A DNA stretch of 47,137 bases from a bacterium (GTDB lineage: Bacteria > Patescibacteriota > Patescibacteriia > SBBB01), in assembly GCA_005239895.1 (NCBI GenBank), contig SBBB01000016.1, positions 1 to 47,137 on the forward strand. Reading direction: 5' to 3'. Below the pieces are notes generated by a model that did not search any database, had not been told where the DNA came from, and was given only the letters and a program-made list of their open reading frames with translations. How positions within the stretch are numbered: the stretch's first letter is position 1; each line of letters starts with the position of its first letter. A program made the position numbers and the translations under genes. This document shows positions 23,906 through 31,117 of the stretch, piece after piece.

Positions 23906-24811
23906 TCATTCCACTATAAGCGGCCCACTGACGGTATTCGTCGCTCCGTGTAAACGAAGACTTGGTCCTGCCATCCATAAACCGCCAATACACTTCCATT
24001 GCTCCTTATACTTTTCGCGAATCCGTTGCTCTTTAACTGACCAAACAAAAAACGGCCGATAAATCATCCAGGGATAGTTAGGAAAATCTGTAGACATTGG
24101 TAACAACAAATACTGACAATACATTTGCTGATAAAGATTCAAAGCTTTTTTAATGCGCTCTTTTGTTGAACACCCAAATCTTCGACGAGGGTCCCAAATC
24201 TCCAATCCCAAACATTTACTTCCGCTTAAAGGTTTTAAAGCAAAACCGCGATTCCAAGGGAGATCTTCAAAATCAGAGACACAAACACGATACCAAAAAC
24301 CCATCCTCAGACCATAACCCTTATTACCTTTGGCCTTTAACGAACTAACCGAACAAGATTCTAAATAACTATACTCTGTCTCATCTGGTTCAGCCCTAAC
24401 TAAAACTAAAGATCTGGATGATAAAGATTGTTCAGTCTGAGCCCATAAAGAATCATCTCCGTCCAATGAACGCTTTGGAGAAACAATAACCTTAAACTTG
24501 GGCCAAATACTCTTTGCAATTTCTAATCTGGTTTTAAAATCAGTGTTAATCAAACCACACAATCCAACTCCAGATGGTCTTTCCTCTACCTCATAAATAC
24601 CCAGCTTCCCATTATGAACAACACAATCTAATCTAATAATCAGAGATGGCACATTATACTTTTTTTGAATCCAAGTAGTTTCTCTCTCAAAAAGATCAAC
24701 CCATTGATCGATCATTTCTAGAGATTGCTCAACCAAGTCTTGAGTAAAAACTATGGCTGTAGTTGTGGTTTGTACTTTCCATGTCCCGATCTGAATCATC
24801 TTGATATCCAT
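23906..24811 (-). CDS. Hypothetical protein, 301 aa, weakly ATP-grasp-like
   Basis: Not firmly recognised. I start it at MDIKMIQIGTWKVQ because AAGGAGG lies 8 nt upstream. IIRLDCVVHNGKLGIYEVEERPSG (D and E spaced as in the metal-binding end of ATP-grasp enzymes) and GFALKPLSGSKCLGLEIWDP (lysine plus glycine-rich loop) recall parts of an ATP-grasp fold, but in unusual order. The rest, rich in Trp, Arg and Tyr, has no clear match. It has its own terminator and a structured leader. Confidence 0.7.
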   Translation of the reverse strand: MDIKMIQIGTWKVQTTTTAIVFTQDLVEQSLEMIDQWVDLFERETTWIQKKYNVPSLIIRLDCVVHNGKLGIYEVEERPSGVGLCGLINTDFKTRLEIAKSIWPKFKVIVSPKRSLDGDDSLWAQTEQSLSSRSLVLVRAEPDETEYSYLESCSVSSLKAKGNKGYGLRMGFWYRVCVSDFEDLPWNRGFALKPLSGSKCLGLEIWDPRRRFGCSTKERIKKALNLYQQMYCQYLLLPMSTDFPNYPWMIYRPFFVWSVKEQRIREKYKEQWKCIGGLWMAGPSLRLHGATNTVSGPLIVE

Positions 24812-24841
24812 TCTTTTCTTCCTCCTTAAAAAGGTTAACAA

Positions 24842-24870
24842 AAAACTGGCCTCACCATGAGACCAGTTTT
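24842..24870 (-). promoter_or_regulatory. Terminator-like hairpin in the leader of the 301-aa gene
   Basis: AAAACTGG-n-CTCA pairs with TGAG-n-CCAGTTTT. On the minus strand it is followed by TTTTTTG and sits about 30 nt before the start codon. It could be an attenuator for the 301-aa gene or the terminator of the cutA message from upstream. Confidence 0.5.
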
Positions 24871-24904
24871 AGAAGCAGAAATTTTAATAAAATAATTATA
24901 AATT

Positions 24905-24956
24905 AGTATTACTTCCGCGCCCTAAAGCTAGCCTCAGGAAGAGGCGTAAGTAATGC
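24905..24956 (-). other. Possible structured leader upstream of the attenuator-like hairpin
   Basis: On the minus strand ATTACTT and AAGTAAT could close a stem around a GCCTC-TTCCT-GAGGC hairpin and a GCTTTAGGGCGCGG strand. No known riboswitch class was recognised. The remaining bases up to the cutA stop (24957-25102) are AT-rich with no gene seen. Confidence 0.35.
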
Positions 24957-25102
24957 CAATAACCCAAACAAAGACCGTTTGATTGTAAAAAATTTAATTG
25001 TTTGTTTCCTTTTTCTTTAAACATATAACAATTTATTAATCATAACAAAAACCATAAAAAATGTCAAGACGTGGGTTTTGTAAATATCAAAATTGACTGC
25101 AA

Positions 25103-25426
25103 CTACTTACATTCCTTGTCTATCCACTGTAAATACTTTTCAAAGCCAGAATTTATAGGAATCATAATTATCTCTGGCGTTTCATAATCATGATTAGAAA
25201 TCATATCCTTTTTAACATTTTTATAAAGGGACTTTTTGGTTTTAATGAAAAGCAGTTTTTCGGCAGCAGAATTAACACGACCTTTCCAATGATAATAACT
25301 TTTAATATTTTGCACTTGGGCGCATGCAGCCAAACGTTTGGCAAGCAATGAATCAATAATCTTTTTACCTGTACTTTCTTTGCTAAATGTTGTGACTACA
25401 ATGCAATACTTATTTTTTACAGGCAT
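25103..25426 (-). CDS. cutA: CutA1 divalent-cation tolerance family protein
   Basis: This small trimeric cytoplasmic protein has 107 aa. CIVVTTFSKESTGKKIIDSL, then LLAKRLAACAQV and IKSYYHWKGRV are the family's diagnostic strands and helix, including the conserved ACAQV and the WxGxV turn. EKLLFIKTKKSLY and HDYETPEIIMIPI complete the fold. CutA has been tied to copper tolerance, but its biochemical role is unsettled. It is distant from the copper island at 31-37 kb. No Shine-Dalgarno. Confidence 0.93.
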   Translation of the reverse strand: MPVKNKYCIVVTTFSKESTGKKIIDSLLAKRLAACAQVQNIKSYYHWKGRVNSAAEKLLFIKTKKSLYKNVKKDMISNHDYETPEIIMIPINSGFEKYLQWIDKECK

Positions 25427-25463
25427 AAATTATTTTATTATCTTAACTTAATTATACCAAATT

Positions 25464-25492
25464 ATTGACTAAATATATATTAACCTGTAATG
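25464..25492 (+). promoter_or_regulatory. Promoter for the candidate ncRNA
   Basis: TTGACT, 17-nt spacer, TAATGT (with TAATAT just beyond), reading toward the structured region. Confidence 0.5.
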
Positions 25493-25499
25493 TAATATA

Positions 25500-25713
25500 T
25501 TAGGAGGAGCAGAATATTTATTCTAAACTCTAATGCTACATCAAAATGTAGCCTATTAGGACGGTGAAGGAACTTGATCGTCAAGGGTTTTCCCTCCAAA
25601 GCGTCTACCCTCCAGACGCAAAACACACTCTTGGCGAGTAAACCTTCACCGTCCACCCCCATTATCATTATGGCCATCTCTCTTTCAGCATCAGAGAGAT
25701 GGCCAAGCTTTTT
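25500..25713 (+). ncRNA. Candidate structured non-coding RNA
   Basis: The plus strand between a promoter-like site and a strong terminator folds extensively. The first hairpin is CTAAT-GCTACAT/ATGTAGC-ATTAG (25530-25559). A 12-bp perfect stem GGACGGTGAAGG/CCTTCACCGTCC (25559-25570 with 25643-25654) then closes a junction. The junction holds CTTGA-TCG-TCAAG, GGG-TTTT-CCC, GCGTCT-n-AGACGC and ACTC-n-GAGT hairpins. A terminator ends it: TGGCCATCTCTC/GAGAGATGGCCA plus T5. The plus-strand ATG inside gives only an 8-residue frame. The minus-strand open frame here starts inside the terminator stem without a ribosome site. It does not look like tmRNA, RNase P RNA, SRP RNA or 6S RNA. Confidence 0.55.
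25671..25713 (+). terminator. Strong intrinsic terminator
   Basis: TGGCCATCTCTC and GAGAGATGGCCA form a perfect 12-bp stem with an 11-nt loop, followed by AGCTTTTT. Confidence 0.85.
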
Positions 25714-25741
25714 ATAAATTTTTGCTTTATTTTAAAAACAA

Positions 25742-26086
25742 CTAAACCGAAACAAGTCCAAAAACATCCTTTAAAGCACCAAGTTTCATACGCTTCCCAA
25801 CCCATTCCAGCGCTTCCATACATGTTATGGACTTACGCTCGTCTGTGGGAATAGACATATAAAACGTACCATCTGAGCAACGATACAAATATTCATAAGG
25901 AATACCTGGTGCTTCAAAACTACCAATATATTCTGGATTGTTTTCAGTTGCACGCCTGTACGCAACGCCAGTTTTTTTACAATATAACTTTGTTTTTATA
26001 ATATATGCCCTATATCCTGCTTTGGACATCTTTAGTAAAATATCTTCATTGAGTTGTTGTTCTTCTCTTTTTTCTAAAGTGTTCAT
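25742..26086 (-). CDS. Hypothetical protein, 114 aa
   Basis: Starts MNTLEKREEQQLNEDILLKM, with AAGGAGG 5-6 nt upstream, and has a promoter whose -35 box lies in a repeat end. The chain is soluble and mixed. It has two cysteine-containing stretches (KTKLYCKKTG and YLYRCSDGTFYMSIP) that might bind a metal, and a conserved-looking SITCMEALEWVGKRM. No family recognised. Confidence 0.72.
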   Translation of the reverse strand: MNTLEKREEQQLNEDILLKMSKAGYRAYIIKTKLYCKKTGVAYRRATENNPEYIGSFEAPGIPYEYLYRCSDGTFYMSIPTDERKSITCMEALEWVGKRMKLGALKDVFGLVSV

Positions 26087-26112
26087 CTGAACCTCCTTAT
26101 ACTACTATTATT

Positions 26113-26142
26113 AATTTAGACATAAAAACAGATATCTGTCAA
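26113..26142 (-). promoter_or_regulatory. Promoter with its -35 box at a TIR repeat end
   Basis: On the minus strand CTTCTAACGGGG runs directly into TTGACA, then an 18-nt spacer and TAAATT. It drives the 114-aa gene. Confidence 0.55.
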
Positions 26143-26156
26143 CCCCGTTAGAAGCT
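26137..26156. repeat. Single end of the TIR element family
   Basis: TGTCAACCCCGTTAGAAGCT matches the end of the elements at 7391, 31053 and 40948. No partner end was found nearby. Confidence 0.55.
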
Positions 26157-26240
26157 AAATTCAAATCATAATACACAAAATTGACATTACAATAAAATTA
26201 AAATACCATTTATTTAAAAGAATGAACATGAGACATTAAA

Positions 26241-27311
26241 ATGTTCACAACTATGAACGAAAAAATTCAAAATAGAATTTCGCAAGCTATAGAAAAAAAA
26301 CTATTTCCAGCTTGTGTGATTGGAGTAGTAAAAACTAATGGAAACAGGTTAATTGTGCCCAGTGGTAAATTCACTTTTGACACTAATGCATCTGTAGTTC
26401 AAGAAAACGCGATTTTTGACATTGCTTCTGTCACTAAATCAATTCCAACTTCGTCTTTAGCTCTAAAATTAATTGACAAAGGAAAACTAAATCTAGAAGA
26501 TAAATTAATAAATTTTATTCCTGAGTTTGGCAACTCAGACCGAAGAAACATTTTAATCAAACACTTGCTTACCCAGACCTTAGATTACAATTTTCGTTTG
26601 TCAGACTATAAAGACAAATCACCCGAAGAAATTTTAAATGTTATTTTTACCACTGAATTTAAAAGCAAACCAGGAACTAAATTTTTCTACACCAATGCCA
26701 CTAGCATCTTATTAGGCTTAGTAGTGGAACAGGTTTTTGGCACACCATTGGACCAACTGGCTAGCAAGTATTTTTTTGAGTCACTAAAAATGACACGAAC
26801 CACATTTAATCCATTGCAAAAATTTAAAAAAGAGGAAATTATACCCACTGAAATTCAAGACTGGCGAGGGGGACTAGTTCAAGGAGAAACTCATGACGAA
26901 ACTGCTCACATATTAAATCAAAAAATGATCCCAGGATCAGCTGGAGTATTTTCAACTGTTCCAGACTTATTAAATTTCTTAGAAATGCTATTAAACAATG
27001 GTTCGCTAGCTGGCAAACAATATTTTTCAGCTGAAATTATTAAACAAATACAAACAAATCAATTGTCCGGTATTGGGTACAGTGCTGGTTTAGGATGGGA
27101 ACTAAATCAACCTAGGTATATGGGTAAATATTGTAGTCCTAAAACTTTTGGCAAAACCGGCTTTACAGGTTGTTCTTGTGTATGTGATATTAAAAAGGGG
27201 ATTGGTTTTGTTATTCTATCAAACTATACTTATCCAAATCGCAAAACAGACTTTGCGTCTATCAATAAATTTAGAAGCGACATAGCTGATATTATTTTTG
27301 AAAATTTATAA
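26241..27311 (+). CDS. Serine hydrolase, beta-lactamase/penicillin-binding-protein fold
   Basis: This 356-aa class C beta-lactamase-like or DD-peptidase/esterase protein has the three active-site motifs. SxxK is in FDIASVTKSIPTS (the SVTK tetrad, about residue 67), YxN is in FFYTNATS, and KTG is in FGKTGFTGCSC. The KTG motif is followed by two cysteines. There is no clear signal peptide, so it may be cytoplasmic or use an unusual export route. Such proteins are often esterases or D-amino-acid peptidases; antibiotic resistance should not be assumed. MNEKIQN at 26253 is an alternative start. The EEP gene follows after 3 nt. Confidence 0.88.
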   Translation: MFTTMNEKIQNRISQAIEKKLFPACVIGVVKTNGNRLIVPSGKFTFDTNASVVQENAIFDIASVTKSIPTSSLALKLIDKGKLNLEDKLINFIPEFGNSDRRNILIKHLLTQTLDYNFRLSDYKDKSPEEILNVIFTTEFKSKPGTKFFYTNATSILLGLVVEQVFGTPLDQLASKYFFESLKMTRTTFNPLQKFKKEEIIPTEIQDWRGGLVQGETHDETAHILNQKMIPGSAGVFSTVPDLLNFLEMLLNNGSLAGKQYFSAEIIKQIQTNQLSGIGYSAGLGWELNQPRYMGKYCSPKTFGKTGFTGCSCVCDIKKGIGFVILSNYTYPNRKTDFASINKFRSDIADIIFENL

Positions 27312-27314
27312 AAT

Positions 27315-28088
27315 ATGAAACTTATAACTTTGAACATTTGGGGTGGTAAAATTTTCAAACCCTTAATTGAATTTTTAAAACGCCATGCTGATAATATAGA
27401 TATTTTTTGTTTTCAAGAAGTTTTTCATACTACAACTAATATTACAGAAAGTAATGACGCGCGCACTAATACTTTGAAGGAAATATCTGACATACTGCCA
27501 GATCATATTGGATATTTTACACCTGAACAAAACGGGTTTAACCTCCAAGAAAAAGTAAACTTTGATCTAGTTAGTGGCAATGCGACCTTTATTAGAAAAA
27601 CAACACCTGTTCTGAGTAATGGAAATGTTTTTGTATATGGAAGTCTAAATTCTATGCCCGACCTTACTCAAAAATGGAATCTTATGCCACGAAGCATATC
27701 GCACATCCAATTTCAATCTGGTAATACGCTAACCACTGTTTTTAATTTTCATGGTTTATGGAATAATCTTGGGAAAATGGATACTAACAGCAGATTGCAA
27801 CAATCACAAAAAATCAATGATTACATTTCTAAATTTCAAAACTCAAATATAATTCTTTGCGGTGACTTCAATTTATTGCCAGAAACAAAAAGCCTGTCTA
27901 TGCTTGAAGTGAGTATGAAAAACTTAATAAAAGAATATAATATTACTTCCACTCGAAGTAGCTATTATACAAAACCAAATAAATTCGCAGACTATATTCT
28001 TGTATCGCCACATTTAAAAGTAAATGACTTTCAGGTTTTACAAGATGAAGTGTCAGATCATTTGCCATTATTTTTAGATTTTGAATAA
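27315..28088 (+). CDS. Endonuclease/exonuclease/phosphatase (EEP) family protein
   Basis: This metal-dependent phosphodiesterase or phosphatase has the DNase I/ExoIII fold and 257 aa. It has MKLITLNIWGG (first Asn), DIFCFQEVF (metal-binding Glu), FNFHGLW (catalytic His), IILCGDFNLLPETKS (Asp and Asn) and DEVSDHLPLFLDF (final Asp-His). All catalytic residues are present. The substrate may be nucleic acid, a phosphoinositide-like lipid or a small molecule. It is coupled to the serine hydrolase upstream (3-nt gap). No signal peptide seen. Confidence 0.9.
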   Translation: MKLITLNIWGGKIFKPLIEFLKRHADNIDIFCFQEVFHTTTNITESNDARTNTLKEISDILPDHIGYFTPEQNGFNLQEKVNFDLVSGNATFIRKTTPVLSNGNVFVYGSLNSMPDLTQKWNLMPRSISHIQFQSGNTLTTVFNFHGLWNNLGKMDTNSRLQQSQKINDYISKFQNSNIILCGDFNLLPETKSLSMLEVSMKNLIKEYNITSTRSSYYTKPNKFADYILVSPHLKVNDFQVLQDEVSDHLPLFLDFE

Positions 28089-28120
28089 TAACCAAACCTT
28101 CACAATATTTCACAACTAAC

Positions 28121-28162
28121 AAATGTAAGAAACTAGCGCCATCGCACAAACTTCTTACATTT
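28121..28162. terminator. Long-loop hairpin after the EEP gene
   Basis: AAATGTAAGAA and TTCTTACATTT form 11 bp around a 20-nt loop, 33 nt past the stop codon. There is no clean T-run, so termination is only possible. The rest of the 28163-28523 gap is AT-rich, with the word ATTAAACTTCCGA twice (about 28308-28342) and hairpin copy 4. Confidence 0.45.
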
Positions 28163-28347
28163 ATATAAAAATAATGAAATATAAATATACAAACATTGCA
28201 TCATCTTCAAATTACTATTCTCGCTATATTTTGGTTTATTATTTCAATAAATATATTTAACCGGGCAGTAAGAAAATACGAAAGTTTTAGTTTTATAACT
28301 TTTGGAAATTAAACTTCCGACAATTGGGATTAAACTTCCGATTTGAA

Positions 28348-28387
28348 GCGTCTACAATACTACGCGATAGCAGATGACTGTAGACGC
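28348..28387. repeat. 40-nt hairpin repeat, copy 4
   Basis: GCGTCTACA and TGTAGACGC pair perfectly over 9 bp around CTACGCGATAGCAG. This is the most regular of the four copies. Confidence 0.78.
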
Positions 28388-28529
28388 TAGTAAACAAGAA
28401 ACCAATAGAGATTAGTTATGTTTCTCAAAACACGCAAACCGTGCTATTATTAAAGTAAATCCATTTATAATGGATATCTAAAACCTTATATCTAATTATT
28501 GAAATTTTCAACTATAAAATAACGTGTTT

Positions 28530-29551
28530 ATGCGAGATAAATACATTTCACTAGAAGAATATTCTGATCAGCAAAATCAACCTAAAAATTCACAACAAAA
28601 CACAACAGGCAAAGAAGAGCAACAAACCCCAAACAACAACATAAGTTTAATCAACCTAGATAATATAAAAAATCCAGACAGACTAAAAAGAAGAAAAATA
28701 ATTTTAAACAACCTAAACAAAAATGAACTGATAACTGCCGTACAAGAAGGTATTCAAAAAAAACTAATAGAACACGTGGAAAAAGAACGAGAGCGAGTAC
28801 GCGCAATAGAAGAAACCATAGCCACAAAAGAAAAATACGCACAAAAAAACTAGAAACCGAGCAAGGTGATAGAGAATTTCTTGATTATTTTAAAGCTTTT
28901 AACATAGCCCTAATAGCTAACCAAGAAGCCGTGCGCACTAATCAAAAAGAACTACTTCAAACCAGCAAAAATGATATTTGGGTATTCATGGATAAAATTT
29001 TTAAATACATTGAAAATAAAAAACAAATAAAATACTGGGAACTAGATGCTGTGGAAAATAATGTTGTCAATAAAATTAAAATTCCTGATTTTAAAAAAGC
29101 GGTTCAAGTACGCTTAGCAGCGCTTGAGTTTAAATTCGCAATGTCAAAAATTATCCGAATCGAAAATAAACACGAGCTTGACGCGCCTGATAACACGCAA
29201 ACACAACTCCAGTTAAATAATCAACTAAGAAAACAATACGAAACAGAGGCTCGCTTACAATACAGCAGGAAATATAATATGCAAAATCAAATAGATCAAT
29301 TAAGATTACTTGCCAGTATTAACGAGGAGCTCTCAACAATTTTTACCGTCGTAAAACAAATAAACAGAGGTAAAGAAATAACTGAAGGGGATATATTTGA
29401 CATTCGTACTAGAAGACCAGTTTTAATAAAAATACTCAAAGAAGTAAAAGAACTACGCAAGGCTCATACAACAAAACCAGAAATAGCAACACCAGAAGAT
29501 AGTGTGGTTAAAAAAATTACGCACTTTTTGATAAAAAAACCAAAGCTCTAG
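28530..29551 (+). CDS. Unknown coiled-coil-rich protein, split by an apparent frameshift
   Basis: Two adjacent frames join into one protein of about 340 aa if one A is added to the A7 run at 28843-28849. The first part ends IATKEKYAQK and would continue LETEQGDREFLDYFKAF, then NIALIANQEAVRTNQKELLQ without a stop to 29551. The N-terminus is Gln/Asn-rich and disordered. A charged helix (KLIEHVEKERERVRAIEE) and later helices (RKQYETEARLQYSRKYNMQ) follow. It ends in a basic tail (LIKKPKL). No family recognised. As sequenced, the first frame stops at 28853. GTG 28524 is an alternative start. Confidence 0.55.
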
Positions 29552-29592
29552 TTTCATGACCTTTGGGAATTAAATGCCAGCAAAACCCGTCT

Positions 29593-29675
29593 TGTCATCC
29601 TCGGGCTTGACCCTGGGATCAAGGTTAATTATTAGTGTACACGCTCCTGGATTCCCGTCTTCACGGGAATGACAG
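29593..29675. repeat. GTCATTCCCG-bounded repeat, copy 3
   Basis: Left end TGTCATCCTCGGGCTTGACC, right end ATTCCCGTCTTCACGGGAAT plus GACAG. It is a compact 83-bp copy. Confidence 0.65.
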
Positions 29676-29727
29676 AAGAGGTAATTTTAAATAAAACTAA
29701 ACTATGCTATTATTAATGTAATATTTT

Positions 29728-30900
29728 ATGACTATACAAAAAATTTACATTGGCGGTTGGTTTCAAAGAACTACCCTGCATTTAACCGAAATCTGGGACT
29801 TTCTGGACAAAGGTGAATCTAATCTGGAGTTTTCAAAAGAAGAGCTTAATAAAATACAGAGCTCTTTATCTATTAAGACCATAACTAGAGAAAGCGGGCT
29901 ACTAGAGTATATATCTGTCGAAACCAACCAACAAATCGACTACCGAATATACGAGGATGGATTAATTGTTTTAGAAAAAAACTTTGAAACTTTAAAAAAC
30001 GATTTTGAAGAAATTAAAGATTACTACGACAATAAACTTTCCAAAGCATTGTCTTTTATTTTTAGTAAGGGCGCTCCGGTTCCGAAAGAACTCGCCAATA
30101 TTAAAACCATTTTGCCATATATTATAACTGTAACAGACGCGTCCTCCGAAGAAGTAAAAACAATTTTCAAGGATTTTGATGAAAATGTTTATTCTACTTT
30201 AACCACTAAAAACATAGAAGTATATCGTGCTCCGGGTATAATTTTAATAAATAACCTGCAAGACGATAAACTTGCCAGAAATATTATTGAATCCCAAATA
30301 TTTTTTAGAGAATTCAAATCGCAACTGCACAGATATTTAGCAATTCATAGAATATTGTGGGAAAAAATCAAAACTATTAAGGAGCGAGGCGAGATAAAGG
30401 GGAGTGAAATAGATTTATTAAGAAATGAATTATCAATTTATCAAAAAACAATCAACTTAATTGGAGCTAGAATAGATCAAATGCCGGCTTATGTTCGAAC
30501 CAGACAAAAAATTACAGACGTAGAAAAAATTGACGATTACTTACAACCACTGTTTCAATTTAAATTTGAAACCTTGCTAGATACGCACGAATATATTAAA
30601 CATCTTTGGGGAATGACTAAAAACTATCTTACTTCGGCTCTTGAAATCATTTCTGAACTTCAAGCCAAAAGCACAAAAAACACCATCGCATCTTTGCAGG
30701 TTATTACAACCATTGGAGTTGTAGCTGGAATATTGGGATATCTTGGTAAAGAAACACCGCCTGAATTTACATTAATAGGAATAGCTTATTTTTTAATATT
30801 AATAGCAATGACCTTGGTTATCAATAGCGCGGTTTCAATATTTTTCAAAAATAGAAAATATACTATTAGCGTGAAAGATATAGAAAAAAATATTAAATAA
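29728..30900 (+). CDS. Unknown protein with CorA-like topology
   Basis: This 390-aa protein has a long soluble N-terminal part with extended helices (residues about 1-320), then two closely spaced transmembrane segments (about 322-342 and 350-373) and a short basic C-terminus. That order is the layout of CorA-type transporters. The CorA GMN signature between the helices is missing; the loop here reads LGKETPPEF. It may be a degenerate CorA-fold membrane protein rather than a magnesium channel. Preceded by a repeat; no Shine-Dalgarno. Confidence 0.6.
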   Translation: MTIQKIYIGGWFQRTTLHLTEIWDFLDKGESNLEFSKEELNKIQSSLSIKTITRESGLLEYISVETNQQIDYRIYEDGLIVLEKNFETLKNDFEEIKDYYDNKLSKALSFIFSKGAPVPKELANIKTILPYIITVTDASSEEVKTIFKDFDENVYSTLTTKNIEVYRAPGIILINNLQDDKLARNIIESQIFFREFKSQLHRYLAIHRILWEKIKTIKERGEIKGSEIDLLRNELSIYQKTINLIGARIDQMPAYVRTRQKITDVEKIDDYLQPLFQFKFETLLDTHEYIKHLWGMTKNYLTSALEIISELQAKSTKNTIASLQVITTIGVVAGILGYLGKETPPEFTLIGIAYFLILIAMTLVINSAVSIFFKNRKYTISVKDIEKNIK

Positions 30901-30944
30901 CCAAAACTTCTAGTTTTAATCGCGCATTATGGACAAAATACGGA

Positions 30945-31053
30945 TTGACCCAGTTAGAGATTTATATTTGATACGAATGAATAAACAAGAAAATAATTAT
31001 AATTCAACTTAAAACAATAAAAATACTTCTCAATAATCTCTAACGGGGTTGAC
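30945..31053. repeat. TIR element copy D
   Basis: TTGACCCAGTTAGAGATT at the left is mirrored by AATCTCTAACGGGGTTGAC at the right, giving about 109 bp between the CorA-like gene and the copper island. Confidence 0.7.
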
Positions 31054-31077
31054 TTTGTCAAAAAAACATGTTATAAT
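31049..31077 (+). promoter_or_regulatory. Promoter of the copper island, -35 in a repeat end
   Basis: TTGACT, 17-nt spacer, perfect TATAAT. The -35 box is the last bases of TIR element D. The first gene starts 41 nt further on. Confidence 0.72.
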
Positions 31078-31117
31078 TAGTGTATTAAAATAATTCATCA
31101 AGTTTTCATAACTTTTT

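Noticed and set aside
25480-25677. Minus-strand 65-aa open frame
   Set aside because: It starts inside a perfect terminator stem with no ribosome site. Its sequence is explained by the paired arms of the candidate ncRNA.
26241-27311. Antibiotic-resistance beta-lactamase
   Set aside because: The SxxK/YxN/KTG fold is shared with esterases and peptidases, and there is no signal peptide or resistance context.
20574-28387. CRISPR array made of the hairpin repeats
   Set aside because: The four copies are hundreds to thousands of bases apart with genes between them. There are no regular spacers and no Cas1 or effector.
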